DNA from: Plantago ovata
Taxonomy: Eukaryota > Streptophyta > Magnoliopsida > Lamiales > Plantaginaceae
Length of the DNA: 64,000 nt
Assembly (NCBI GenBank): GCA_028274465.1
Contig: CM051457.1
Coordinates: forward strand, 58,823,550 to 58,887,549
Direction: 5' to 3'
How positions within the stretch are numbered: position 1 is the first letter of the stretch; the number at the start of each line of letters is the position of its first letter. The notes under the pieces are model-generated. The model had not been told where the DNA came from. It was given only the letters and a program-made list of their open reading frames with translations, and searched no databases. Shown in pieces: positions 35,286-46,491 of this stretch. A program made the position numbers and the translations under genes.

Positions 35286-35290
35286 ACTAC

Positions 35291-36108
35291 TTACTGAACT
35301 AAAACGGGATCGGAGCGGAACAGAGAGAACGAGCCGGTACGGAGTTGGACGGAACGGGTCAGAACAACCCAACGGATCGAAATGCGAAACGAAATCAAAA
35401 TAGATCAAACTTAGATCTGGATCGGGATTTGATTTCAATGAACAAGGAACAGAGTTACTTACCGGAAAACGGAACGGAGAAGATGACTAGAACAAACGAA
35501 ACGAACAGAATGGAGCCGGAACAGGGCCACACGGAGATCGACGGGGCGGCGGCGCGGCTGAACGGAGAACGGAACCCGATTGATGTAGAGCTGGGTCTCG
35601 TTTGGTGATGATGATCACAGGATGATTGTTTTCGGATGTTGATGAAGAAACAATGGAGATCGTGGATGGATTTGATGAAGCGGGTGAGAGAGAAGAGAAG
35701 TGGAGCAGTTTTGTTCTTCTTTTCCTTCTGATATGGAGGCGTAACGGATGGGGAGTGGGGAAAGGAGGCAGTTGAATTAGGTTAGGTTTTTTTTTTTGAA
35801 GACATGGGCCAAAGCCTTGGGCCACCAACTGAAATTGGGCCAGCAGAGACGGATTGGGCCTAAATAACGGGCCAGAGGAGAATTGGGCCGGTAAAGCAGT
35901 CCGGTTTGGGCCCAATTGGACAGTCTTGCTAGCTCAGTTCAACATGTAATGGATCGAAAATAATTCTACGCGAACTATCGAACGTCGAACTCGAACGCGC
36001 AGGAAATAAATTAAATATAATTTATTCCAATAATTAATTAATTAAATTAATTAATTAAATAATATAATAATAAAAAATAATAAATAAATAAAAAAACGGG
36101 GTGTTACA
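35291..36108 (-). repeat. 3' LTR of E, right segment
   Basis: Continues E's LTR after F and ends GTGTTACA, so in E's sense the LTR begins TGTAACACCCCG. An AT-only low-complexity stretch (about 36003-36094) lies at this LTR start. The frames at 35345-35608 and 35487-35915 have no recognisable product and sit in LTR sequence. Together with 20741-22632 the LTR is about 2.7 kb. Confidence 0.85.
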
Positions 36109-36121
36109 CTCTTCCCCCCTT
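36109..36121 (-). promoter_or_regulatory. Polypurine tract of E
   Basis: Minus strand AAGGGGGGAAGAG directly before TGTAACACC. The 44 bases to its right (36122-36165) are the tail of E's pol region, separated from 44963 onward by element G. Confidence 0.85.
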
Positions 36122-36165
36122 AAAAGAATTTGGTCCCCAAATTCGCACCTGAAAAGTTGAAGAGC

Positions 36166-37446
36166 TGATGAATGTGTATTTTACACTTTCATTTGAGTCT
36201 TTTTCACCTATTTTAGCTATCATCTATGTTAATTTAGCTATATTTTAGTGCATTTTATTAGAATAGTGTCACGTTTCCCTTTAGATTTTATTTTACAGGT
36301 TTTGGTTGAAAAACGAGGAATTCCGGGCAATTATATTGAAGTCGACAAGGAATTGGTGTTCCAGAAGCCTATTTGGAGTATATGAATGTTTGCGGATAGG
36401 ATTTGGAGTCTAGGGGTCCAATCTGGAGGTTAGAAGGCCACTAGAAGTCAGAAATCGAGTCCGGAAAGGGGAAGAAATCCAAAAACGTGTCGAAAACGCG
36501 GAATTCCGTGAAATTTACTCCCGAGCGAACCGCCCGGGACGTGGGGCGAATCGCTCCACACTATTTCGAAGCATATATATAGTTGCTCAGTTTTTCTCCG
36601 AAATTCATACTTTTCCAGACCTATTCTCTCACCTTTCTCTGTAGTTTTAGGTAGGAACTTCCCAGAGCCTGTTCTGGGGGTTCGTAGCTTAGGAGACACT
36701 TTTTCATAGCAGTTTGGAGCTTGTAAGATCACGATTCTTCGGAGACTGACAACCTTCGGTAACATTGTATCTTACAGTTTATTCTGCTTATTTTTATATA
36801 TCTTTCAACATGTTTTCTTCTATGATTTTTGTTGATTGCATGACAACTATGAGTAGCTAAACTTATCGTTGGTGGTAGTATGTGAATTCTTAGCGAAGGG
36901 TAGATAATCATGCTAATGGCTATATCGCACATTATACTCCGTGTTATTGCTTTATTTCGTTGATCAGGCTCAGCCTATATCCTCGTATGTTGATTAATTA
37001 TTATGCACAATTGGACCCTCGTCGACCTATGCATATCTATATCTTCGTAGTGTTGAATAATTACGGAACACAATTGGACAATAGTGTTTGACTTGTCAGT
37101 ATCTATATCTTCATAGTGCTTAATAATTACAACAGGACAATCGATTGATCAAATATCTCCATGCAAGACCGAGGAATTTACGCATGATTATTAACCCGTT
37201 ATGCTTTGAAGGATCATACTATCACCAGTCTCCATTATCTGTTAGAAAAACCTTTGCTATACCGTCTGCTATTTTTTATATTCTAAATTAGATTTGATAA
37301 AGCTAGTTATAGTCCTTAGAGAACGACACTCGAGGTCATTCTGCTGCTATACTACGGTTTTCGTTGTAGTTGTGAATTGCCTTTGGCTAAATAACAAATT
37401 TATTTGATTTGTTCGCGTTGGAACACGACACCAGCACGTTCCATCA
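36166..37446 (+). repeat. 5' LTR of G
   Basis: 1,281 bases, TGATGAATG...CATCA. Palindromes (GGCGAATCGC, GCGAACCGCCC) at 36521-36562 and TATA box ATATATATAG at 36573-36583, with a CT-rich leader after it. No gene. Confidence 0.92.
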
Positions 37447-37449
37447 AAT

Positions 37450-37468
37450 TGGCGCCGTTGCCGGGGAC
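37450..37468 (+). promoter_or_regulatory. Primer binding site of G (tRNA-Asp type)
   Basis: TGGCGCCGTTGCCGGGGAC, identical to A's, three bases after the LTR. Confidence 0.92.
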
Positions 37469-37591
37469 TATACTCCTTTTTTCTGTTTAATTTGTTTATA
37501 TTTTCAGCATTCAATTCCTAATTCTATTAGTTTTAGTTTTCCTTTTTAATCTCTCTCTGATACTGCTTTCCTAGTCTGTTACAGATAGTGT

Positions 37592-38968
37592 ATGCCACAT
37601 ACACGATCTAAAGGAACACCACTTGCTGATTCAATTGCTGAGATCGACAGAGTCTACCACCAAAGAAGGCGACTACTTCAAAGGCGTGCACTAGAGGAAA
37701 TAGAGGATACCGACTTCTCTGAATCTCTACACAGTCTTTTCAAGAAAATCGACGGAATGGCCGAAGCTAGACCACTGAAAGCATGGGTTCAACCCACCAA
37801 GGATCGTATGAGGGGACCAGCGATTGTTCTTTCGTCTGCAACTCGAGATCTGGAAATCAAGAACCACGCGTTCCAACAACTTCCGAGGTTCTACGGCTTA
37901 TCAAGGGAAGATGTGATGGGGTACTTGCAGGATATCGATGATTTCGTCAACCAACTCCCACGACCCGGAGCTGAAATAACAACGGATGAGTTGAGGATGA
38001 AGGTTTTTGCTATGGGGCTTGGCGACAGAGCCAAGTCATGGTTGAGTTCTCTACCAGCAGGCTCGCTGGACACTTGGGAGAAGGTTTTTTAAGCTTTCAT
38101 GGAGAAATACTTCCCTCACACCTTGACTACCGCGCTAAAGGCGCAAATCACTGGATTCAAGCAAGACTATGATGAGACCATCTACACCGCGTTTGAGAGA
38201 TTCCAGGATCTCACGAACAAGTGCCCTCACCATGGTTTTGAGCTTTCTGACCTAGTCCAACACTTCTACAATGGACTAACCTTCGAGAACCAACAAGTGG
38301 TGGATTTCCAATGTCGAGGCAATATTTGGGAGGAAACCGCAGAAGCCGTCTGGGCAGTTTACGAAAGGATTGCTAAGGGTTCGCAATTCAAGGACCCAAG
38401 AGTGATGGTTAGGAGACATGGACCTGAAGCTCCACCGACTCAAGAAGCCCCTATGTATAGGGGGAATGGGGATCAATTCGAGTGCTTTACCAACGAATTG
38501 AAGCAAGTCCTCAAGAGCGCCACTGGAACAACTGTTTCGAACGAAGTATGCCGAATATGCAAGAACTATGGGCATGGGGCTCATATGTGTAGATCGGAGC
38601 TTGCGTATGATGATGGCAACTGGGCTCGAGGAGGCGAAGAGGAAGCCTTTGCTACGGAGTTTGGTACTCAAGAAGTTAGCTACGGACAAGACGGTAGGAA
38701 TCCTCAAGGTGGATTTTGGAGAAGAGGATTCCGAAACAATCAAGGATATGCACCGGCTAACCAAACTTATGGCCGTAACCAAGACCGTAGTAGGCTAAAC
38801 TATGGTAATGACCACTGCGAAAACCCCGCTCCGAAAGAGCCACCGAAGTCGAAATCGGCTCAACTGATGGAGAACTTGCAAAAGATGGTTGATCACACCC
38901 AAAGTTTTCTCAAACGTTACGAAGAAGATTCTGAGAAGACTAGGGCAAGGCTTGATAGGTTGGAATAA
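37592..38968 (+). pseudogene. gag region of G
   Basis: Starts MPHTRSKGTPLADSIAEIDR and is very close to F's gag, with the same capsid-type motifs, CRICKNYGHGAHMC knuckle (about 38549-38590) and C-terminal coiled coil. It has one or two breaks. Confidence 0.85.
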
Positions 38969-38992
38969 AGCACTAGGCTTGCCCATCAAAAG

Positions 38993-39742
38993 ATGCAAGA
39001 GTTGATCGACCGAGGAGCAAGTAGGGAACAAGGCAAACTACCTAGCAACACTGAGAAGTCGATGTCCATTACCTTGGTGGGTGATCTACCTGTTGAAATC
39101 ACCATCAAGAAGGTTGCTAAGTGCGAGAGTTGCAAGGGGGAAATGCCCCCACAGGCCGAGGAAGAAGAGAAGGACCTTAGTACTAACGAGAATGAAGAGG
39201 AGCAAGAAGATCCCGAGCCACTCCCTCAAAGTTTCGATGTTAAGATCGGGATTGGGGAACTTGAAGATGTCCGTGCCACACTAGACACGGGATCCTACTC
39301 TAATGTGCTCCCATTGAATGTTTTCGAGAAGAGTAACCTTGGAAAACTATTTGTGCATAAGGCTATTGTGCAACTGGCGGATGGATCCTTTTTGAAATCC
39401 GAAGGCGTTGTGAAGAATGTATTAGTCAAGATTGGTGAAGCTTCTGTATACACCGATTTTGTAGTTATGCCGACGTCTACACCTGGGACAGGGGATGTCA
39501 TTCTCTTGGGGCGAACGTTCTTGACTAAGCTACGCTCCGTGATGGACATCTACCAAAGAACTTGCACTATTGAAGTGGATGGCAAGCAACATGTGTTGCA
39601 AGCCATATCTGATCCACCTGATACTTCTAACACTATTGACTACAGTGGTCTTAATGTCTATGTTCATTCTTATTCACAGGTTCGAGGCATGGGAAGGAGA
39701 TCAGTGAAGGGGAAGTCTAGTACCCTCAAGAAGAAAAGCTAG
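38993..39742 (+). pseudogene. Protease region of G
   Basis: Linker with CESCKGEMPPQAEEEEKD, then VRATLDTGSYSNVLPLNVF (DTG catalytic motif) and LLGRTFLTKLRSVMDIYQR. Ends with a short basic tail. No RT domain follows. Confidence 0.8.
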
Positions 39743-40347
39743 GCAAAGACAGGAGTCGAGTCAAAGACTTTAAACAATGGCGCTATCCGGGAGGCAACCC
39801 GGGGTTTTTATCGCTTTCTTTACCGCTTTATTGCATGCATTCATACTTGAACAATGTGCTTTTCATATGTGAATTTGTTCATCTTTGTGTTGTATGTGCT
39901 TATGTTATGTTTGAGTGCGATTTTTCGACTGATTTTTTGAGAAAAATGGTTTTCGGGGACTAAAAACCGCTTTTTATTTCGAAACGATCGTCTCCCCACC
40001 TCAGGAGGTGTGGGGCGAATCGCCCCGTGTGACCAGAGCGCGCGCGCGCTCTGGAGCGTAGGGCGATTTGCCCCCCATAAGGGGCGATTCGCCCCAGGCG
40101 TGGGGCGAATCGCCCCACGACCTGCAGTAAGTAAAAACGGGGATTTCTTCCCCATTCTCTCATTTTCTCCATTTTCGTCATCATAACTCCAAAATTTCCT
40201 CCATTTTCAAAATACCTTCAAACCTTCATAACTTCTTCATATTTCCACCAAATCTTGTGTTCTTTAGCTTCAATCGAAGCCCGTTACGTGATCTTTCTTT
40301 TCATCCGAACAAATCTCTTCCTAGTTCATTCAATCTCCGGATTTGAG
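39743..40347 (+). promoter_or_regulatory. G: AGGCAA hairpin, internal palindrome array and putative leader
   Basis: Hairpin CCGGGAGGCAACCCGG at 39787-39802. Array at 39990-40121 with GGGGCGAATCGCCCC twice, GGGGCGATTCGCCCC once, and a perfect 22-base palindrome CCAGAG(CG)5CTCTGG at 40033-40054. A CT-rich stretch then leads to the donor-like TTTGAG/GTAATC at 40347/40348. No gene. Same order as in A and F. Confidence 0.6.
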
Positions 40348-40884
40348 GTAATCTCACATGAACCCTAATTTTTCAAATTTGGGGGTTTTTTGATTTATGC
40401 TTCAATTAAGCTTGTATGATGTATGGGTTGATGATTTATGTGATTAGAATCGTTATTCATTATCAATTGCATGTTCAATTAGGCTTGGTTTGATGATTTG
40501 CGATTTTTGCTATTAGATGATATATCTTGTTAGAAAATGTATCTCTTACTTTCATTCCATGCTTAAACATGTGTTTATTGATATGATAATGATGGTTGTA
40601 ATGGTAGAATGCATGATTGATGAAATTGAGGATTTATGTTACATTTTTTGTTATTATGGTATGGATTGAACCTTGTGATTCAAGGCATTTGTTGTTTAGC
40701 AAGAGCATAATGTGATATGTTATTGTAATAGTTACATCGATATGTTGCGTGATGAAGTAGCTAGAATAGACATTGGGTTTTTGAGGAGTTGGATTTTTGA
40801 AGATATTGCTCGTTTGTTCGCTCGTACATTTACATATGCATAGGTCTGTTTTGCATCGTACAAGATACTAATTGCTGTTTGTAG
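40348..40884 (+). other. Putative intron upstream of G's accessory ORF
   Basis: TTTGAG/GTAATCTCACATGAACCC to TTGCTGTTTGTAG/GAATCATGG, 537 nt, T-rich. Matches the introns predicted in A (542 nt) and F (543 nt) in place, ends and length. Confidence 0.6.
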
Positions 40885-40889
40885 GAATC

Positions 40890-42180
40890 ATGGCACCAAG
40901 ATCGAGGAGAGCCGGCTCGAGTAGAAAGGGGAAGGGAGTAGCATCAAGCTCCCAACCGTCTCACCATATGTACGAGATGTCTGTAGCTGCGGTAGAGGTG
41001 CGTCAAAGGCTAAAAGCGGAGCTGGCCGACGGGGGAAGATCGATCATCCCTGACAGGAGGATTGATATTCCAGAGTCAGCAGTTGATACGACGGGGTATA
41101 GGACGCTATCACGATTGGCGTCAAGAAGGAATTGGGTTTGGTACAGTTCCAACAGGTTCAAGGGGTACGACGAGAGCCTCCTCCAAGAGTCCTACACTGG
41201 ATACACAGATCTCGAGGAGAGGAATGGGGTACTAGTTCGAGGTCTAATAATACCGTGGACACCAGAGCACATTTCTTCGTTCATCCATTTTGGGCAGTAG
41301 GAGTTCACAGGGAGCGACCATGCCTACCTGTATTCGAGGGCCTCTAGGGGGATAGGAAGACATATCACAGACGTGATCTGCAACAGGGAGTACAGATACC
41401 CAGAAATCGGGGGAGAACCTACACGGATCCGTCAGAACGACCTTAGCATTGAAGCTAAGGTGATGATGAAATTTTGCATCTTCAACTTGATCCCTAGGAA
41501 GAATGACTCGTGGATTCAGCCCTACTACGCCGAGCTCCTCTACTGCTTGATAGACAGACATCGGATCGACATCGGGCACATCATGTATGAGGAGTACGAG
41601 CGCCACTGGGAAAAGAAGAGGAAGCCCTTCATCTTCCCAAGCTTCATCACTCCTACTGCAAATATCATGGGGTCGATGACATTGAGGAGGGGGATTGTGA
41701 GGTCACTGCCCTTTCACCCTCAACCATTGAGGTGCAGCTCACTAGGTATCAATTGAAGAACCCCACTGTTGCCGCTGCTGATGTGGGAGCACCCTTCCAG
41801 CCGAGCGATTCCGATCATGAGGAAGCTATGGAGGTCGATGATGGCCAAGCCCCTATCCCAGATATCCCATTTGTCCATAGAGCACCGCATGCACCACAGG
41901 GGTCTAGAGTATTTGACTTCTCTGAATTCCGTACCTACCTCGACGGCCGCTTCGATAGAATTGATGCCAGCAACGCGGCCATGCGACAGGACCTCGACAG
42001 GCACATTGCCCAGCACAACCGCGATTGGGAGACATTCGAGGAGCATCACCGAGAGGATAGGCAACAAAGGTGGGAGCAGCAACAGCTCATCCAGCAGCAG
42101 CAGGAGGCTCTACGTCAGTCCAATGAGCTCATGTCTGACATGTGGAGGGACTTTTATGGGGATTACCATCCCGATGTTTA
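40890..42180 (+). pseudogene. Accessory ORF region of G
   Basis: Begins MAPRSRRAGSSRKGKG, basic like A's MASRRSKRSRGEG. Shares the pattern SYTGYTDLEERNGVLVRGLI and TPEHISSFI with A's VLVRGVGVEFTPLSITSFI, then LSIEAKVMMKFCIFNLIP with A's LTFEARMMLKFVQANLIP. The C-terminal part is a Gln/Glu/His-rich probable coiled coil (WEQQQLIQQQQEAL). Putative plant transposon protein domain type; function unknown. About two or three breaks. Confidence 0.7.
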
Positions 42181-43719
42181 GTCCTTTCACATGTGCACTC
42201 TCAGCCAACCGAGGCCAAATCCGTTCGGTAACATCTAGTATCACTTCTTATTACTCATTCTCTTTTGCTAGGGGCTAGCTTAAGAATCGTAAGGGGGATG
42301 GGATGTGAACCGTGATGTTAAGTATTGTTTGCATTTGCATCTTGTTTGCATTTGCATTTGCACGTTTACTGCTTTCTTAGTTTTTTAGGTTGCATTCACT
42401 ACATTCATCCTAGGATAGTCTTGCATGTTTTATATGGAGTTTATTGCCGAATATTTTGAACTGTTTTATTGGGTAGATCAACTAACTATGCCATTAATCA
42501 TATGCTTCATCTCTATGAATTTGTTTGAGGTTTTTCTCGCTTGGCTTGTCACATTTATGTATTGCACTTAGTTAAGCTTGGTAGTCTCGACATCACTTAG
42601 TGGTGTTTTCTCTATTGCGGTTCACGAAGGCCTTTATAATAAGATGATGCATGTTAAGGTCTTATGGTTGTTTTCCCGAGTAATTATGAACCTAAGAGGC
42701 AACAAGTCTTCACCATGCTTTGAGATTGCTAAATGCCTAGAAAGGAGGTAGTGTGAGGTTGTGTGATCCTTTGTTTATAACCTATTCTTCCGAATAGGTT
42801 TGGGGAGGGGGTTACACCATCATTAGACTTGTTTTCGTTTTTCATTTCCGTATCGTGAGTTTATTTTTCCTTTTCCGTAAATTTTATACCCCAACCTATT
42901 CTTTCGAATAGGTTTGGGAAAGCCGTGTGAGTCATTTTGTTTCCCTTTTTGTTATGCTACTGCTGGCTAGAAAAAAATCGGAAAAAAAAAGAAAGAAAAA
43001 TTCCAGGAAAAAAGAAAAAAAAAAGAAAAAAAAAAGAAACTGGAAAGAAAAAAAAAAGAAAAAAAAAGAAAAAGACCCCAAAAAAGTAAAGAAGGGTCCA
43101 AAAAGAAAGCCAAATAGCAGTTTAGCAAAGTGTTGTGTCTGATTTTCCAATTCTTGTAATGTTCGTAATCGTGTTGTAATTTTCTATTTTTTATCTTTTT
43201 GTTTTGAGTGTCATCTGTTCTAGACCACCTCGTCCTGCCATTCAGGAAGTGGTGAATAGCTTAAGACTTTACTTGAGAGATGGGTAGAATAGGGGAGCCC
43301 TCCTTATAGGGAACTCTCCTTCGTTTGATGAGAGCCAGTACTGGTTCGACCTCTTTGAGGGAAAGTCTTAAACTTGGTGAACAGCAGTAAGTCCTCAGTT
43401 TCATAGGCACGGGACAACCATTCCTATCTTAGCATGCTTCATTACGACGTCACTGACTAGGTCCAGGTAGAGAATGTTACGAGAGACTATCTTGTCTTGA
43501 CATAAGTGCTTATGTGGATGTGTATAAGTCAATCGAGGTATTCTTCAACCTATATTCATGCTTTGATTTATATGGTTTTTGTTCATATGTTTTTTGATTG
43601 ATTCAGTAGACTGGTTCATTTTATTTGGCATGAGACTCCATTTTGTGTCGTGCATTATTTTTTGCATTAGAGTCTAGCTTAGTTGCTTGAGGACAAGCAA
43701 AGGTTCGGTTTGGGGAGTT
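42181..43719 (+). other. 3' noncoding region of G with hairpins, purine tract and polypurine tract
   Basis: No gene. Perfect AACCTATTC/GAATAGGTT hairpins at 42779-42800 (loop TTCC) and 42893-42914 (loop TTTC), purine-rich tract 42962-43115, conserved block to 43700 and polypurine tract GGTTTGGGGAGT before the LTR at 43720. Highly similar to F, and recognisably similar to A. Confidence 0.8.
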
Positions 43720-44957
43720 TGATGAATGTGTATTTTACACTTTCATTTGAGTCTTTTTCACCTATTTTAGCTATCCTCTATGTTAATTTAGCAATATTTT
43801 AGTGCATTTTACTAGAATAGTGTCACGTTTCCCTTTAGATTTTATTTTACAGGTTTTGGTTGAAAAACGAGGAATTCCGGGCAATTATATTGAAGTTGAC
43901 AAGGAATTGGTGTTCCAGAAGACTATTTGGAGTATCTGGAGGTTAGAAGGCCACTAGAAGTCAGAAACCGAGTCCGGACAGGGGAAGAAATCCAAAAACG
44001 CGTCGAAAACGCAGAATTCCGCGAAATTTACTCCCGGGCGAACCGCCCGGGACGTGGGCCGAATCGCCCCACACTATTTCGAAGCCTATATATAGTTGCT
44101 CAGGTTTTCTCTGAAATTCATACTTTTCCAGACCTATTCTCTCACCTTTCTCTGTAGTTTTAGGTAGGAACTTCCCAGAGCCTGTTCTGGGGGTTCGTAG
44201 CTTAGGAGACACTTGTTCATAGCAGTTTGGAGCTTGTAAGATCGCGATTCTTCGGAGACTGACAACCTTCGGTAACATTGTATCTTACAGTTTATTCTAC
44301 TTATTTTTATATATCTTTCAACATGTTTTCTTCTATGATTTCTGTTGATTGCATGACAACTATGAGTAGCTAACTTATCGTTGGTGGTAGTATGTGAATT
44401 CTTAGCGAACGGTAGATAATCATGCTAATGGCTATATCGCGCATTATACTCCGTGTTATTGCTTTATTTCGTTGATCAGGCTCAGCCTATATCCTCGTAT
44501 GTTGATTAATTATTATGCACAATTGGACCCTCGTCGACCTATGCATATCTATATCTTCGTAGTGTTGAATAATTACGGAACACAATTGGACAATATTGTT
44601 TGACTTGTCAGTATCTATATCTTCGTAGTGCTTAATAATTACAACAGGACAATCGATTGATCAAAGATCTCCATGGAAGACCGAGGAATTTACGCATGAT
44701 TATTAACCCGTTATGCTTTGAAGGATCATACTATCACTAATCTCCATTATCTGTTAGAAAAACCTTTGCTATACCGTCTGTTGTTTTTATATTCTAAATT
44801 AGATTTGATAAAGCTAGTTATAGTCCTTAGAGAACTACACTCGAGGTCATTCTATTGCTACACTACGGTTTTCGTTGTAGTTGTGAATTGCCTTTGGCTA
44901 AATAACAAACTTATTTGATTTGTTCGTGTTGGAACACGGCACCAGCACGTTCCATCA
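43720..44957 (+). repeat. 3' LTR of G
   Basis: 1,238 bases, same ends as the 5' LTR, palindromes at 44030-44073 and TATA at 44085-44095. Followed by the AGAGC target copy. No gene. Confidence 0.92.
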
Positions 44958-44962
44958 AGAGC

Positions 44963-45534
44963 TCAGGATACTGTCGGCGCATGTCATCGTCGCTTTCCCA
45001 GGTTGCCTCCTCGTACTAATGGTTTCGCCACAGAACCTTTACTTGCTTGATTTGCCTAATACGGAGTTGATGCACCTTTTGGTCTAGAATACGCACCGGT
45101 TGCTCCACATAAGACAAATCCTCCTCAATAGTCACCTCATCGGGTTGAATCACGTGCGACGGGTCAGGATAGTACTTCTTCAGTTGAGATACATGGAAGA
45201 CATTGTGAATCCCAGTAATAGTGGTGGGTAATTGCAACCGATAAGCCACAATGCCAACTCTCTCAATGATCTCGTATGGTCCAACATACCGAGGGTTCAG
45301 TTTAGCTCTACGGCCCATACGAACAATTCCCTTTCTCGGAGATAGGTTGAGAAAGACAAAATCACCAACTTCGAACTCCAAATCTCACCTACGATTGTCG
45401 GCGTAACTCTTTTGTCTACTTTGAGTAGTTCTCAATCGGTCTCGAATAAGCCTAACCTTTTCTAAGGTTTCTTGTATCATCTCATTGGGAGTCCTCTCTC
45501 CAGCTACCGTTGTAGACATTCGGTCCTCCAAATC
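44963..45534 (-). pseudogene. Integrase C-terminus and chromodomain-like region of E
   Basis: FEVGDFVFLNLSPRKGIVR and GPYEIIERVGIVAYRLQLP (GPY/F module), then VFHVSQLKKYYPDPSHV and a chromodomain-like segment with PVRILDQKVHQLR, KQVKVLWRNH and EEATWE. Chromodomains of chromoviruses direct integration to chromatin marks. G lies just past its end. Broken. Confidence 0.8.
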
Positions 45535-46491
45535 CTAGTACAGCGGTGATCTACATTTCCGACCATACAGTGCTTCAAACGGTGTCATACCAATCGATGC
45601 TTGATAACTATTATTATAAGCATACTCAACCAATGGTAAATGTTGTGCCCAACTTCCTTGGTGATCGAGCACACACAATCTCAACAGATCCTCTAGAGTT
45701 TGAATGGTCCTTTCGGATTGGCCATCTGTCTGCGGATGTGCTGCGGTACTGAAATTCAACTTAGTACCCAAGCCTTCGTGTACTTGCTTCCAAAACCTCG
45801 AAACAAACTTCGGATCTCTATCAGACACAATACTCACCGGAGTGCCATGTAGCTTAATTATTTCATCGCGATAAACCTCGGCTAACTTCTCGGATTTGTA
45901 GGTGGTTTTCACAGGCAGAAAGTGTGCCGATTTTGTCAACCTATCGACAATAACCCAAACACTATCAAAACCACCCCTAACTACCGGTAGACCAGTTACA
46001 AAATCCATAGTGATCATCTCCCATTTCCACTGTGGAATCTCGAGTGGTTGTAGTAAACCTCCCAGTTTCTAGTGCTCAGCCTTTACTTGGTGGCAGACCA
46101 AACAACTTTGCACAAACTGTGCAATATCTCGCTTCATATTGGTCCACCAGTAAACCTTCTTCAAATCTTCATACATTTTGTTTCCTCCAGGATGCATCGA
46201 GTACTTAGATTTATGAGCTTTATCTAAAACTAAACGCCTAAGCTCTTCATCAGAAGGTACGCACAATCTACCTTGAAACCTTAGAGCTCCATTTTCATCA
46301 ACAGAGAATTTCGCATTGCGAGGTTCAGTGATATGTGCTTTGATGTCTTGAAGCTCTTCATCATGCTCTTGGGCTTCAAGAATCCTACCTGCCAGTTCAT
46401 ACCTCAAAGTGATATTGGCGAACATACAAGACAAGTTGGATACTTCGAGATTTGGCACATGTACCCTACGACTTAAGGCATCAGCGACCAC
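45535..46491 (-). pseudogene. Integrase region of E
   Basis: N-terminal HHCC zinc finger (HKSKYSMHPGGNKMYEDLKK ... CLVCHQVK, about 46075-46240) and catalytic core with MDFVTGLP, VIVDRLTKSAHFLPV, SIVSDRDPKFVSRFWK and HPQTDGQSERTIQTLED, carrying the D, D, E residues of the active site. Joins the DNA copy to the genome. Broken. Confidence 0.85.

Larger units (their letters stand above)
36166..44957 (+). mobile_element. Element G: Athila-like non-autonomous element with accessory ORF
   Basis: LTR 36166-37446, tRNA-Asp-type primer site, gag, protease, palindrome array, putative intron, accessory ORF region, hairpins, purine tract, polypurine tract and LTR 43720-44957, bounded by target duplication AGAGC (36161-36165 and 44958-44962). 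By eye the LTRs differ at about 38 of 1,240 positions (about 3 percent) and one is shorter by some tens of bases. No RT, RNase H or IN motif. It lies at the very end of E's coding region. Broken, with about four breaks. Confidence 0.9.

Noticed and set aside
35345-35915. Frames of 87 and 142 codons between F and G
   Set aside because: They lie in E's LTR between F and its AT-rich end; no recognisable domains, opposite strands overlap each other.
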